Under the pieces are notes generated by a model. That model did no database searches and was not told where the DNA came from. It worked only from the letters and a program-made list of their open reading frames with translations. Positions 24,660 through 34,184 of a DNA stretch of 64,000 bases are shown one piece after another. Each line of letters opens with the position of its first letter. The stretch's first letter is position 1. Source of the DNA: Anaerobiospirillum sp. NML120449 (GTDB taxonomy: Bacteria > Pseudomonadota > Gammaproteobacteria > Enterobacterales > Succinivibrionaceae); NCBI RefSeq assembly GCF_023051105.1, contig NZ_JALKIL010000025.1:1-64000 (forward strand), read 5' to 3'. Made by a program: the position numbers and the translations under genes.

Positions 24660-27347
24660 GTGAAGCACCAGACATCTTCAAAGATCAGATTAAGCGCTCT
24701 TACAGCAGCGGTTACCTGTCTGCTATATGCACCAGGCTACTCCCTTGCCCAGGATAATTCAGTACTTACCGGCAGGGCCGCTGCAGCCGGCACTGGCGCC
24801 AGCGGCGAAACAGTCAGTGCAGCACAGCCTGCCCGTACTGTAGCTGTGTCCGGTACCTCACGTAACAGGAATGTCATTCCTGTTGAAAAGCAGCGTCGTC
24901 TGAACAATGTCAGTCTCTTTGCCGGTGTGGCCTATACCACCATGGTCAATAATGTCACCACCGAGCAGTACCTGGCCAACCGTCATCTGGCTTCTTCCTC
25001 CACCTTCCCGCTGCGTCTTCTGACCAGTCTCAAGAAGAATCCATGGCGCGCCGCTCCTTTCATGCCGGTACAGGACCGTGATCTTTCCTGCTATTACGGC
25101 ATTCCCCCTTATCGTGAGCCTCTTAATTTTGATGTGCGCACCACCCCAGTGGAAATCACTGCCAATGAGGTAACCGGAAGCATTGGCAATCTGGTCTCCT
25201 ACTCAGGCGATGTCATCATTACCCAGGGCGACAAGACAGTAAGAGCCGATGAGGCTGTCTATGACCGCGCCAACGCCAGGGTAAGCACCAGTGGCAATCT
25301 CATTATTCAGGGCCCGGAGCTGACCATTAACAGCACTGGCTCACTGCAAAGTGATCTGACCACCAGCGTTTCCACCTTTACAGATGCCAGTTTCCAGTTC
25401 AACGGGTCAGTGGCCCGTGGCAGAGCTGAGTCTATTACCGTAGACAATTCCAGCCGCACTTCGGAAATTACCAGTCTGCAGTTCAGCACCTGTCCTGTAG
25501 ACAATACCTCATGGTACTTCCAGTCTGACAAGGTCAAACTTGCTCAGGATGAGTCCTTTGGCAGCGCCTGGGGCAATGTCCTTTATATTAAGGACGTGCC
25601 TGTCATGTATCTGCCATATCTGAACTTCCCTATAACCAGCAAACGCAAGAGCGGTCTGTTATACCCGAGCTTTTCCATCAGCTCGGACAACGGCTTTGAT
25701 TACCAGCAGCCGATTTATCTCAATATCGCGCCCAACTACGACTTTACCCTCACTCCACGTCTGATGACCAAGCGTGGTGTCCTGCTGTCCTCAGAGTTCC
25801 GCTACATGCCGGTTGAGGACTCATGGGGCTCCTTTACTCTTGATTATCTGCCTCAGGACAACAGCTGGGAACTGTCTGACAATTTTGATAACGACTATCG
25901 CTACTTCCTGCGCTGGGACCACACCTCATGGTTCATGGACCGCGACCTGCAGCTGAGCATTGACTACCAGAAGGTACGTAACCAGGACTACGACTATATC
26001 AATGACATTGGACCGTCAGGCACCACCGTCACTGATGACCATCTCAAGCAGTCGCTCAAACTGAGCTATAACAGACCTGAATTTGTCATCAATACCGAAG
26101 TGCGCAACTACCAGCGCCTGCTGCCAGAGAGCCTGATTCACTACCGGCCTTTTGCCATGCTCCCTGATCTTCAGGCCGAGTACACCGACACAGTCGGTGC
26201 CCTGACCTATGATCTGAGCGGCTCGCTTACCAAATTTGCCTCCACCTCAGATGTGGAGAACTCAGGACGCTTTGAGGCCTACCGTTACCACTTTGAGCCT
26301 GATTTCAACTATCAGTTCTTCAACCAGCGCGGTACCTCACTTACAGCCCGTGCCAAGGGCTTCTTTACCCATTACTCTCAGGACAGCCTTGATAACATGC
26401 CTGATTACTACAGGCACGAACTGGGCTTTAATACCCTGGACAAAGAGGTAACCCGTGCCCTGTACATGGTACAGCTGCGCGCAAAGACCACTCTGGAGCG
26501 TAAGGTCATCGACCTGCGCCATACCCAGACTCTTGAGCCTGAGATTCAGTACCAGTTCATCCCTTACACGGATCAGAACAATATCGCCCTGTACGATACT
26601 ACCAACCGCATGAGTGATTACTACTCCAACTTCTCCAGTTCTCACTACACAGGTAAGGATCGTATTGCCGATATCAACAGCATTACCTTTGGTCTGAGCT
26701 CACGTCTTCTTGATGCCCATGACCGCGAAATGATGCGCTTTGGTGTCTCACAGACCTATTCCTTTGTGCCTACCCGTGTCACCTTAAACCCTAATGACCC
26801 GGCCAACCTCTACCCGCGCAGTCCTCTGTCATTCTTCTTTGACGCCAATCCTGTACCGGGTATGACCACTCATGCCTCAGCTACCTATACCAATGAGACC
26901 AATGAGCTGGCCGCATGGACAGGCATGATGCGCTACAAGGATGAAAACGGTTTGCTCATGCAGGTAAGCTACCGCTTTGCCCGCGATGCCAACCGCTCTT
27001 TTGCCAATGAGACCATTGACCTTGGCCAGCTGGGTATAGTTACCGGTCTGCCACTGAGCGACCGCTTCAGCATGACCTTTGCCACCTACCATGATCTCGC
27101 CCAGGACACCAGCATCGACACCAAGGTGGCTCTCAAATACGAAGACTGTTGCTGGTCCATGGCCTTTATTTACGAAAACTACAATTCCTGTGACTGGGAC
27201 TCACTTGAAGAGCAGCGTGACCACCGCGTGGGCGTGCAGTTTGAGTTCAAGGGTGTAGGTGCCATAAGCGTCACCGGCGACAGCTCAGATGACTTCACCA
27301 ATACCCGCCTGCTCAACAGCTTCGATCCGACCAATCTCAACCAGTAG
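24660..27347 (+). CDS. lptD: LPS-assembly outer membrane protein LptD
   Basis: The beta-barrel that, with lipoprotein LptE, inserts lipopolysaccharide into the outer leaflet of the outer membrane. It is 895 aa against about 780 in E. coli. A signal peptide ends near residue 30 (GYSLAQDN). The LptA/OstA-like periplasmic domain covers about residues 165-260 (ITANEVTGSIGNLVSYSGDV, ADEAVYDRANARV). The C-terminal barrel begins near 330 (VPVMYLPYLNFPI, KRKSGLLYPSFS). Cys residues are in the family pattern, including the adjacent pair Cys830-Cys831 (YEDCCWSM) needed for disulfide maturation. The extra length is mostly between the signal and the OstA domain (about residues 35-150). Start GTG 24660 has CAAGG about nine bases upstream. 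The order lptD-surA-pdxA-rsmA is that of gammaproteobacteria. Confidence 0.95.
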   Translation: MKHQTSSKIRLSALTAAVTCLLYAPGYSLAQDNSVLTGRAAAAGTGASGETVSAAQPARTVAVSGTSRNRNVIPVEKQRRLNNVSLFAGVAYTTMVNNVTTEQYLANRHLASSSTFPLRLLTSLKKNPWRAAPFMPVQDRDLSCYYGIPPYREPLNFDVRTTPVEITANEVTGSIGNLVSYSGDVIITQGDKTVRADEAVYDRANARVSTSGNLIIQGPELTINSTGSLQSDLTTSVSTFTDASFQFNGSVARGRAESITVDNSSRTSEITSLQFSTCPVDNTSWYFQSDKVKLAQDESFGSAWGNVLYIKDVPVMYLPYLNFPITSKRKSGLLYPSFSISSDNGFDYQQPIYLNIAPNYDFTLTPRLMTKRGVLLSSEFRYMPVEDSWGSFTLDYLPQDNSWELSDNFDNDYRYFLRWDHTSWFMDRDLQLSIDYQKVRNQDYDYINDIGPSGTTVTDDHLKQSLKLSYNRPEFVINTEVRNYQRLLPESLIHYRPFAMLPDLQAEYTDTVGALTYDLSGSLTKFASTSDVENSGRFEAYRYHFEPDFNYQFFNQRGTSLTARAKGFFTHYSQDSLDNMPDYYRHELGFNTLDKEVTRALYMVQLRAKTTLERKVIDLRHTQTLEPEIQYQFIPYTDQNNIALYDTTNRMSDYYSNFSSSHYTGKDRIADINSITFGLSSRLLDAHDREMMRFGVSQTYSFVPTRVTLNPNDPANLYPRSPLSFFFDANPVPGMTTHASATYTNETNELAAWTGMMRYKDENGLLMQVSYRFARDANRSFANETIDLGQLGIVTGLPLSDRFSMTFATYHDLAQDTSIDTKVALKYEDCCWSMAFIYENYNSCDWDSLEEQRDHRVGVQFEFKGVGAISVTGDSSDDFTNTRLLNSFDPTNLNQ

Positions 27348-27975
27348 CCGCCCTCAGAGCCGAAGCTCCGAGGCATCCCCATGCCCAGGCCCCGCTTTGC
27401 GGTGCCTGGGTATGCTGCCTGCCTTGCGTCCCGGCCAGTTGTCTGCCATTCTCGGACACAGCCTAAGTAAAGGCTGTGTATTGTCCCCTATTATCATGGC
27501 AGGCTTAGCGCCCCCTCAGCCTTTGCCTGGCAAGGTGGCGCGCCGCCCGGCAGTCGGCAGCCCGGCAGCCCGGCAGCCCGGCAGCGCCTGGCTTACGGCC
27601 CGAACAGATGGCAATGCTCAAAAACTCAGTGTTTTTTGAACTATTTTCATTTTGTGCTGTCAAATTTGCTGTCGGAAAAGCCACAGCCCACGGGCTGTGT
27701 CCATTGTCGCTGTAATGCTGACATAAAGATTTATCCAGCTGCAGGTCATGGTTACGCTGCCTGACCTGAACACTGTATCCTGTACTTTTTTGCATGGCAG
27801 CAAGGCCACTGTCAGCCCGCTGCCTCTCACCACCTTTGCCCCTGTGCTCTTCCCTGATGACAACAAAAATGCCGCGCAGCTGTGCTGCACAGAGCATGCG
27901 CCCGAGGCGCTGTGCTGCAGGCCTGTGGCCTGGGGCGCTGGCCTGCCAGGTGCGCGCGGCAGCTGATGGTGGTCA
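27348..27975. other. Spacer between lptD and surA
   Basis: About 630 bp without a gene. A GC-rich hairpin (27395-27425 region, CCCAGG with CCTGGG) lies close to the lptD stop, but has no U run. There is short GC-rich repetition (CCCGGCAG words near 27546-27585). Confidence 0.4.
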
Positions 27976-28011
27976 GTGACAATTTGTCACAAAGACGCTT
28001 TATGCTATTAT
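27976..28011 (+). promoter_or_regulatory. Predicted surA promoter with overlapping palindrome
   Basis: The -35 TTGTCA (27984-27989), 16-bp spacer and -10 TATTAT (28006-28011) lie about 45 bp before the surA ATG. The -35 is embedded in a perfect palindrome GTGACAA-T-TTGTCAC (27976-27990), which could be an operator. Regulation is inferred only from this overlap. Confidence 0.6.
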
Positions 28012-28059
28012 CAGGGGCCACAATACTCATACCCAGTGCAGGTTTAGAGACTTTCCAAG

Positions 28060-29424
28060 ATGGTATTAAGCAAGATTAACAAAGCAATCCTGGCCACCAT
28101 GGCAGCCCTTTCTGTGGGCGTATGGTTCTCCACTGCCTCGGCAAACGTCAAGGCTCTGGACAACACAGCCGCAGTGGTAAACTCTGATATCGTGCTCGAA
28201 AGTGAGCTCAACGCCGCTCAGGCCGAAGTTGAGCAGGGCTTCAGGCAGAGAGGCGCCAAGGTAGACAAGATCAATGCCCGCCGTGCCGCTCTGGAGCAGC
28301 TTATTACCCGCTCCATCATCCTGCAGCAGGGCAAGCAGTTTGGTCTTAACCTTACTGACACCCAGATCAACACTGCCCTTGAGCAGGCTGCTCTGCGTGC
28401 CAATACCACAGTTGCCGGTATTCTCAAGAGCTTTGGCAATGTAGATGAGGCCACTGCCCGTCAGATGTATGCCGATGAGCTCATCATCAGTGAAGTACGC
28501 AACAACCAGGTAAGACGCCGCGTCCGTATTTCCGATGCCGAAGTTAACCTGCTGGCCAAGACCCTGCGTGAGATTGGCTCCATTGAACCAAGCTACCATC
28601 TGGCTCAGATCGTAGTTCCTCTGGATGCCCGTGCCGATTTCAGTCAGGTCAACCGTGCTACTGCCCTTGCCAACTCCATCAAGGCCAAGGCCCGCAGCGG
28701 TGCTGACTTCAACTCTCTGGCTGCCCAGTATGCTCAGGGTTCAGCTGCCTCTCAGGGCGGTGACCTTGGCTATGTACCTGAAAGCCAGGTTCCGGTTCCA
28801 TTCCTCCCTGCCCTGTTAAAGGCCCGTGAGGGTGATGTGCTCGGTCCTTTCCGCTCACCATTTGGTCTGCACCTGCTCAAGCTTTTTGATGTGAGCAACC
28901 AGGCCGTTGAGCCAATTACCACCTACAAGGCCCGTCACATTCTGTTAACCACCTCAGTTATCTTCTCTGACGAAGCTGCGGTAAAAGAGCTGCAGGCCCT
29001 GCGCCGCAATATTCTCAACGGCTCCATTTCCTTTGCCGCTGCAGCCCGCAAGTATTCTGAGGATTCCGGCTCTGCCTCCCTTGGCGGTGACCTCGGCTAT
29101 GCCCCGGCAAGCCGCTATGATCCTGGCTTTGCCCAGGGCCTGGTTGCCCTGAACAAGGGTCAGATTTCCCAGCCGGTAAAGTCTTCCTTTGGCTGGCACC
29201 TTATCTACCTTGAGAACAAGAAGATAGACAAGGACAGTGATGAGGCCTACAGCCAGCGCGCCCGTGAGCTCATCTACCGCCGTCTCTTTGCCGAAGAGGC
29301 TCAGGCATGGGAGCGCGAAATCCGCAGCGCCGCCTTTGTGCGTGTCACCGATCCTGAGCTGATTGCAGCCGGTCTCGACCAGAGCTTCAACAGCGAAAAC
29401 GCTGACAACAGCGCTGCAAAGTAA
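28060..29424 (+). CDS. surA: Periplasmic chaperone and peptidyl-prolyl isomerase SurA
   Basis: Escorts unfolded outer-membrane proteins, including LptD encoded just upstream, to the BAM complex. It is 454 aa, near the family's 430. A signal peptide ends at about residue 28 (TASANVKALD). The N-terminal chaperone domain starts with the typical LDNTAAVVNSDIVLESEL. Two parvulin domains follow: about 185-285 (AQGSAASQGGDLGYV, FGLHLLKLFD) and about 296-395 (YSEDSGSASLGGDLGYAP, SFGWHLIYLE). The ribosome binding site is weak. A terminator follows at 29451. Confidence 0.96.
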   Translation: MVLSKINKAILATMAALSVGVWFSTASANVKALDNTAAVVNSDIVLESELNAAQAEVEQGFRQRGAKVDKINARRAALEQLITRSIILQQGKQFGLNLTDTQINTALEQAALRANTTVAGILKSFGNVDEATARQMYADELIISEVRNNQVRRRVRISDAEVNLLAKTLREIGSIEPSYHLAQIVVPLDARADFSQVNRATALANSIKAKARSGADFNSLAAQYAQGSAASQGGDLGYVPESQVPVPFLPALLKAREGDVLGPFRSPFGLHLLKLFDVSNQAVEPITTYKARHILLTTSVIFSDEAAVKELQALRRNILNGSISFAAAARKYSEDSGSASLGGDLGYAPASRYDPGFAQGLVALNKGQISQPVKSSFGWHLIYLENKKIDKDSDEAYSQRARELIYRRLFAEEAQAWEREIRSAAFVRVTDPELIAAGLDQSFNSENADNSAAK

Positions 29425-29450
29425 CCGATTTTTAATTATGAGTTTAGACC

Positions 29451-29479
29451 AAAGCCCGGGCATCCGCCCGGGCTTTTTT
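29451..29479 (+). terminator. Intrinsic terminator after surA
   Basis: AAAGCCCGGG-CATCCG-CCCGGGCTTTTTT: a strong GC stem with six U. It separates lptD-surA from pdxA, which in E. coli are co-transcribed. Confidence 0.92.
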
Positions 29480-30127
29480 ATCCCCGTTCCCCCACCGTGC
29501 CCGCGCACAACCATCATCCCGCTCCGCCGCCGCCCTCGCTCCGCCGCTACCACTATTCCGCTCCGCCGCTGCCACTTCACCAGACTTTGCTCCGCCCACA
29601 GCGCTGCTCTTGGACCATGCCCAGGGCACCATACTTTTCGACCGGCTGGCCATGCTGGCATGGCCAGACCATGCTGGTCAGGTCACTCCATGCAGCAGCC
29701 ATGCAGGGCTGAACTTGGGCAGTCGGGCTGTACACCAGCATCTGTGTCAGTGTCAGCTGCTGAATGGACTCGTGCGCAAGGAATGCCTCTGCTACTGGTT
29801 CTTGGCAGGCGCTGCTGCTATACGGAGAGCGGCAGTGGTTAAGGCCCATCACTTATGGATGCCTTAAATCAGTGCCTGCCACTTGCCTGAGCAGCCTGCA
29901 AACCCGGCTCAGGGCTGCCCTGCAATGGTACGCACTGTCTGCAAATGGGCATGAGCAAGACTGTGCTTGCCTTTGCCCTGAGCATATTAATAATAGACAG
30001 GATTGGCCCGCGCAGCCCCACAGGCTGCGCAGGGCATGCCCTGCCTGCAGAGGCGGCGGCACGGCGATGCCGTGCTGGCGCCGGCTTATGTGGCAGCGGT
30101 GTTCTGGTTTAATTTCAGGAGGCCCTT
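29480..30127. other. Spacer before pdxA
   Basis: About 650 bp without a supported gene. It is full of CATGGCCA/CCATGC words and short inverted repeats (29640-29700), with a CGCTCCGCCGC-type repetition at 29518-29590. The pdxA ribosome binding site AGGAGG lies at 30117-30122. Confidence 0.4.
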
Positions 30128-31312
30128 ATGGCTCATGCTCTCAGGGACAGTGCTGATGTCCCGTCCTCACCTTCATCTGTACTGCGTATAGCCGTGACCA
30201 CGGGCGAGCCGGCCGGTGTCGGCCCTGAGCTCATGTATGCCCTTACCTGTCAGAACCCGGCCAGCATCGCCCTGCAGGCACGCTGCGCCCCGGGCGCCGT
30301 CGGCGCTGCTGGCGCCAGTGGCTCCGCTGGCGGCGCGTCTGGCTATGCTGGCGCCAGTGGCGCCGCAGGTGCGGACGCGCCTTGCGGGGTTGAGCTGGTG
30401 CTTATTGGTGACAGGCAGCTGCTGGCGCAGCGTATGGCGCTGCTGGGCAGCAATTTTGAACTCCATGATTTTGACCCGGGCTGCAGCCGCGTCAGCGGTC
30501 CTGACGCAAAGGGTGTGGGCCATATCAGCTGTATGCATGTGCCTCTGGGTGCCCCTGCTGTGGCTGGCAGGCTTGATCCTGCCAATGCTGACTATGTGCT
30601 TGCCACCCTGGACAGAGCCATTGAGGGCTGTCAGAGCGGCCTTTTTGATGCCATGGTAACAGCCCCCATCTCCAAGAGCGTTATTGCTCATACCGGACGT
30701 GAGTTTACCGGCCACACTGAATATCTGCAGGAAAAGTGCGGCTGTGAGGAAGTGGTTATGATGCTGGGCTGCTCAAAGATGAATGTGGCTCTTGCCACTA
30801 CCCATCTGCCTTTATCCGAGGTCAGCGCCGCCATCACCAGAGAAAAGCTCAGCGGCATTATCACTATCCTGCACCACGACCTTAAGGAGCGCATGGGCTT
30901 TGAAGATCCTGCCATTTATGTCTGCGGCATCAACCCGCACGCAGGAGAGGACGGCACCCTTGGACGTGAGGAACTCGATACTGTTATTCCTGTACTCGAA
31001 ACACTGCGCCGCGAGCAGGGCATGAAACTCATTGGCCCGCTGCCGGCAGACACCATTTTCCAGCCCCGCTACCTTGATTATGCGGCCGCTATCCTGACCA
31101 TGTACCACGACCAGGGCCTGCCGGTGCTCAAATACGTAGGCTTTGATTCAGGCTACAACACCACTCTGGGCCTGCCCTTTATCCGTACCTCAGTGGACCA
31201 TGGCACAGCCATGGACCTTGCCGGCACAGGCAAGGCCGACACCGGTTCCCTGTTCAGCGCCGTAAGCCTGGCCATTTACATGGCTGCCAATGCCCGCCGC
31301 AGCGGCCGCTGA
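30128..31312 (+). CDS. pdxA: 4-hydroxythreonine-4-phosphate dehydrogenase with Gly/Ala-rich insertion
   Basis: Catalyses the NAD-dependent oxidation of 4-phosphohydroxy-threonine in the DXP-dependent vitamin B6 pathway. All signature segments are present: TTGEPAGVGPEL near the start, HTGREFTGHTEYL, ATTHLPLSEV, GINPHAGEDGTLG, GPLPADTIF, YHDQGLPVLKYVGFDSG and the end DHGTAMDLAGTGKAD. Its 394 aa exceed the usual 330. A Gly/Ala/Ser repeat (about residues 51-87, motifs GASGSAG and GASGAAGA) is inserted between the first helix and the strand VELVLIGD, where homologs have a few residues. Start ATG 30128 has a perfect AGGAGG. No frameshift is needed, since conserved sequence continues in the same frame on both sides. 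Confidence 0.95.
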   Translation: MAHALRDSADVPSSPSSVLRIAVTTGEPAGVGPELMYALTCQNPASIALQARCAPGAVGAAGASGSAGGASGYAGASGAAGADAPCGVELVLIGDRQLLAQRMALLGSNFELHDFDPGCSRVSGPDAKGVGHISCMHVPLGAPAVAGRLDPANADYVLATLDRAIEGCQSGLFDAMVTAPISKSVIAHTGREFTGHTEYLQEKCGCEEVVMMLGCSKMNVALATTHLPLSEVSAAITREKLSGIITILHHDLKERMGFEDPAIYVCGINPHAGEDGTLGREELDTVIPVLETLRREQGMKLIGPLPADTIFQPRYLDYAAAILTMYHDQGLPVLKYVGFDSGYNTTLGLPFIRTSVDHGTAMDLAGTGKADTGSLFSAVSLAIYMAANARRSGR

Positions 31313-31554
31313 CGCAGCTGCGGCGCAGTGGCGTAGTGCGCGCTGCCGCCGCTACGCCGCTGCCGTCAGACGGCGGTGATGGGAGGCGGGGAAGCGCCTG
31401 TTTATGCAGTCCTCATTAGTGTATGGCTTAGATATCAGGCGGACAGAGCAATACTTTGTGATAAGATCTCAGCGCCTTTTTATGGCCCTTAAGGTGTCAG
31501 CCTTTGGGCCGTAGGCAGCACAGTGGTTTATCCTTCAGCGACGGACGAGTTTTT

Positions 31555-32661
31555 ATGGCCCTGCCTCCTCCACCAAATATGAAAGCGCGCAAGCGCTTTG
31601 GTCAGAACTTCCTGGTAAATGATCACATCATCAATTCCATTGTTGATGCCATCAACCCTAAGGAAGGTGAGTTTTTAGTTGAAATCGGCCCGGGCCATGC
31701 GGCGCTGACCAGACCGGTCTTTGAGCGTACCCATGCCCTGACTGCTGTGGAACTGGACCGTGATCTGGCCGAAAGACTGCGTCATCATCCGTTTTTACAG
31801 GGACTAAACCTCATTGAGGCTGATGCCCTGCGCGTAAACTTCGGTGAGCTCAATGGCGGTCAGAAGATTCGTGTCTTTGGCAATCTGCCTTATAACATCA
31901 CCTCCCCGCTGATTTTCCATCTGCTGAGCTTTGCCAACATTTCCGACATGCACTTCATGCTGCAAAAGGAAGTGGTTGAGCGTCTTGCCGCAGGACCAGG
32001 CTCCAAGGACTATGGCCGTCTTACTGTAATGGCCCAGTTCCATGCCCGTGTGGTCCCGGTACTGACCGTACCGCCATCATCCTTTGTGCCACCGCCAAAG
32101 GTCATGTCAGCAGTAGTACGTCTGCTGCCAAAAGATTTAAGCCCTGAGGAGCGTGCTCTGTCACCTTTCCTCAACCGCATTACCACTACAGCCTTTGCTG
32201 CCCGCCGAAAGACCATACGTAATTCCCTGAGCAATCTGTTCAGCGCTGAAGAGCTCTGCTCCATGGGCATCAATCTTGATGACCGTGCCGAGGACCTATC
32301 CCTTGAGGTCTTTGTCAGCCTGGCTAAGGCACTGCAGAGCAAGCGCTCCCTTGAGGAGCTCGAAAGCGAGCTGGAGAGCAGCCAGAGCGAGCGTCACAGC
32401 CGCCGCCTTGAAAAGCTGGCCCAGACCAGCCCTGAAAGCTACGCCCAGGCAGCCGCAGCGGCTGCTGCAGCGGCCGATGCCGCAGGCGCAGCCGGCTCCA
32501 ACAGCGCCGTTGACACCGACGGACAGGGCGCCACTGCCGGCGAGGGCCAGGGCTCCATCAAGGCTGCCAAAGCCGCTGCGGCCCGCCGCAAAAAGGGCGA
32601 CAAGCGTCGCTCAAAGAAGTTTGAAGACTTTGACTTCAATGACATTAACGCCGATTTATAA
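31555..32661 (+). CDS. rsmA: 16S rRNA dimethyladenosine methyltransferase RsmA (KsgA) with C-terminal extension
   Basis: Dimethylates A1518 and A1519 of 16S rRNA, a late check on 30S assembly. It is 368 aa from ATG 31555. The conserved start [14 protein letters not shown] motif [10 protein letters not shown] (43-52), catalytic NLPYNI (110-115) and [14 protein letters not shown] are present. The normal protein would end near residue 265. Here about 100 residues follow: a charged helix, an Ala run (about 299-316), a Gly/Ser/Asp stretch and a Lys/Arg-rich segment ([13 protein letters not shown]) before an acidic end. The basic tail might contact rRNA, which is inference. A longer frame from TTG 31504 exists but is not conserved. 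The enteric follow-on genes apaG and apaH are absent, and rsmC follows after 14 bp. Confidence 0.96.
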   Translation: MALPPPPNMKARKRFGQNFLVNDHIINSIVDAINPKEGEFLVEIGPGHAALTRPVFERTHALTAVELDRDLAERLRHHPFLQGLNLIEADALRVNFGELNGGQKIRVFGNLPYNITSPLIFHLLSFANISDMHFMLQKEVVERLAAGPGSKDYGRLTVMAQFHARVVPVLTVPPSSFVPPPKVMSAVVRLLPKDLSPEERALSPFLNRITTTAFAARRKTIRNSLSNLFSAEELCSMGINLDDRAEDLSLEVFVSLAKALQSKRSLEELESELESSQSERHSRRLEKLAQTSPESYAQAAAAAAAAADAAGAAGSNSAVDTDGQGATAGEGQGSIKAAKAAAARRKKGDKRRSKKFEDFDFNDINADL

Positions 32662-32675
32662 AGTGGAGGCCGCAC

Positions 32676-33950
32676 GTGAAAGCTGATGATCCTTTAGTAG
32701 AGGTTTTTGAGCGCAACCGCGCTGTCTGGGAGCACAAGAAGGTACTCATTGCCGGACAGATCACCTCCATGCAGATACTGCCTCAGTTAATTGGCACTGA
32801 GCAGGCCTGGGTAGTCACTGACAATTTTGAAACAGCTCAGGGCCTGAGCGCCATGATGGGCGCAAAGCTGGGCCGCTCTGACTTTGAGAGCATTACCCGC
32901 AAGCATGTGCATCTTATCTTTGCTGACTGCGCCGATGAGCGCCTTAAGGAGCACATTGAGCCTGTTGAGGTACTGGTACTGTTCTTAAACAAGACCAAGA
33001 GCCTGTCCCAGAATCTGCTCTTCTCCCTGCAGGATCACCTTACTCCGGGCGGCGCCATACTGCTCATTGGCGCCAATTCCATGGGTGGCAAGAGCGCCGA
33101 CAGCCTCGTCAAGGGCAAGGCTGACTGCTACAAGCTCGATACTGCCCGCAAATGCACCGTATTTTCAGCCGTACCGCACGAGGGCGCGCGCTTTGCCTCT
33201 CCGGGTAACCTGCGAACTGTCAGCTATGGCGGCCTGGAACTTGAGCAGAGCCACGGCCTGTTCAGCCAGGGCGAACTCGATGGCGGCACCCTGATGCTGC
33301 TTAACGCCATGCACCGCGACCTGAGCATTACCCCGCCAGAGCCAGCCGCTGCTGAGGCAGCCGGCCAGGCCGGCTCCGCCAGCGGCGCGGCATTCAATGC
33401 CTGCGGCAAGGATGCCGGCCCTGCCGGTCTGGCTCCTGACCTGAGCACCACAAAGCTGCAGTCACTGCCTCAGTGCGCCATTGCCCCAACTGACCCGGTA
33501 CTGGATCTGGGCTGCGGCAGCGGCATTATCGGCCTGTCACTGGCTGCCAGAGGCCTGACCTCAGTTGTGTGCTCTGATATCAGTGCCACTGCCCTGCGCG
33601 CGGCCCAGCGCAATGCTGCCAGCAACGGCCAGGACATTAAGGTCATGGCTGCCAACATGCTCCCTGATGCAGGTGACTTTGAGGCTGCAGGCATCAGTAT
33701 TCCAGGCGGCAAGTTCAAGATCATTGCCACCAATCCCCCTTTCCACCAGGGTGCCAGCCGTACTACAGCCCAGACTCTCAACATGATTGCCCATGCCCGT
33801 GAGCATCTGACTGCTGATGGCGTGCTCTATCTGGTAGGCAACAATTGTCTGCACTACGAAGAGCCTCTCAACGAGGCCTTTGACAAGGTTGAGATCCTGG
33901 CCAGCTCCACCAAATTCACTGTCTTTAAGGCCAGCGCCAGCAAAGACTGA
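32676..33950 (+). CDS. rsmC: 16S rRNA m2G1207 methyltransferase RsmC
   Basis: Methylates G1207 of 16S rRNA in the 30S subunit. It has the RsmC two-domain layout: a degenerate N-terminal methyltransferase-like domain (about residues 1-215) and a catalytic C-terminal MTS domain with SAM motif LDLGCGSGIIGLSLA (276 onward) and catalytic NPPFHQG (353 onward). It is 424 aa against 343 in E. coli. The extra residues lie in the inter-domain linker (about 218-270), which is Ala/Gly/Pro-rich (PAAAEAAGQAGSASGAA). GTG 32676 is the start, with GTGGAGG six bases upstream. It is 14 bp after rsmA and in the same direction, so the two rRNA methyltransferases probably form one operon. Confidence 0.93.
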   Translation: MKADDPLVEVFERNRAVWEHKKVLIAGQITSMQILPQLIGTEQAWVVTDNFETAQGLSAMMGAKLGRSDFESITRKHVHLIFADCADERLKEHIEPVEVLVLFLNKTKSLSQNLLFSLQDHLTPGGAILLIGANSMGGKSADSLVKGKADCYKLDTARKCTVFSAVPHEGARFASPGNLRTVSYGGLELEQSHGLFSQGELDGGTLMLLNAMHRDLSITPPEPAAAEAAGQAGSASGAAFNACGKDAGPAGLAPDLSTTKLQSLPQCAIAPTDPVLDLGCGSGIIGLSLAARGLTSVVCSDISATALRAAQRNAASNGQDIKVMAANMLPDAGDFEAAGISIPGGKFKIIATNPPFHQGASRTTAQTLNMIAHAREHLTADGVLYLVGNNCLHYEEPLNEAFDKVEILASSTKFTVFKASASKD

Positions 33951-34184
33951 ACCGGCCAGTGACCTGACGTCCCTGGCCGCCCTGCGGCCTGCGGCACGAG
34001 CCGCAGGCCAGCGCCAGCTGCCCACGGCATCAGCTGTCCGCTGGCGCCACCGGGACAGTGCGGCACTGTGATGTTTACGGGCCTGGTGGCCTGATGGCCG
34101 TGCCTGAGTGTTCAGGCTCTGGTATGATGTGCTTTAGCGCGGCACTGTTGCGCTTGTTTTTCTTTTTGCAAGGACGACTTCGCT

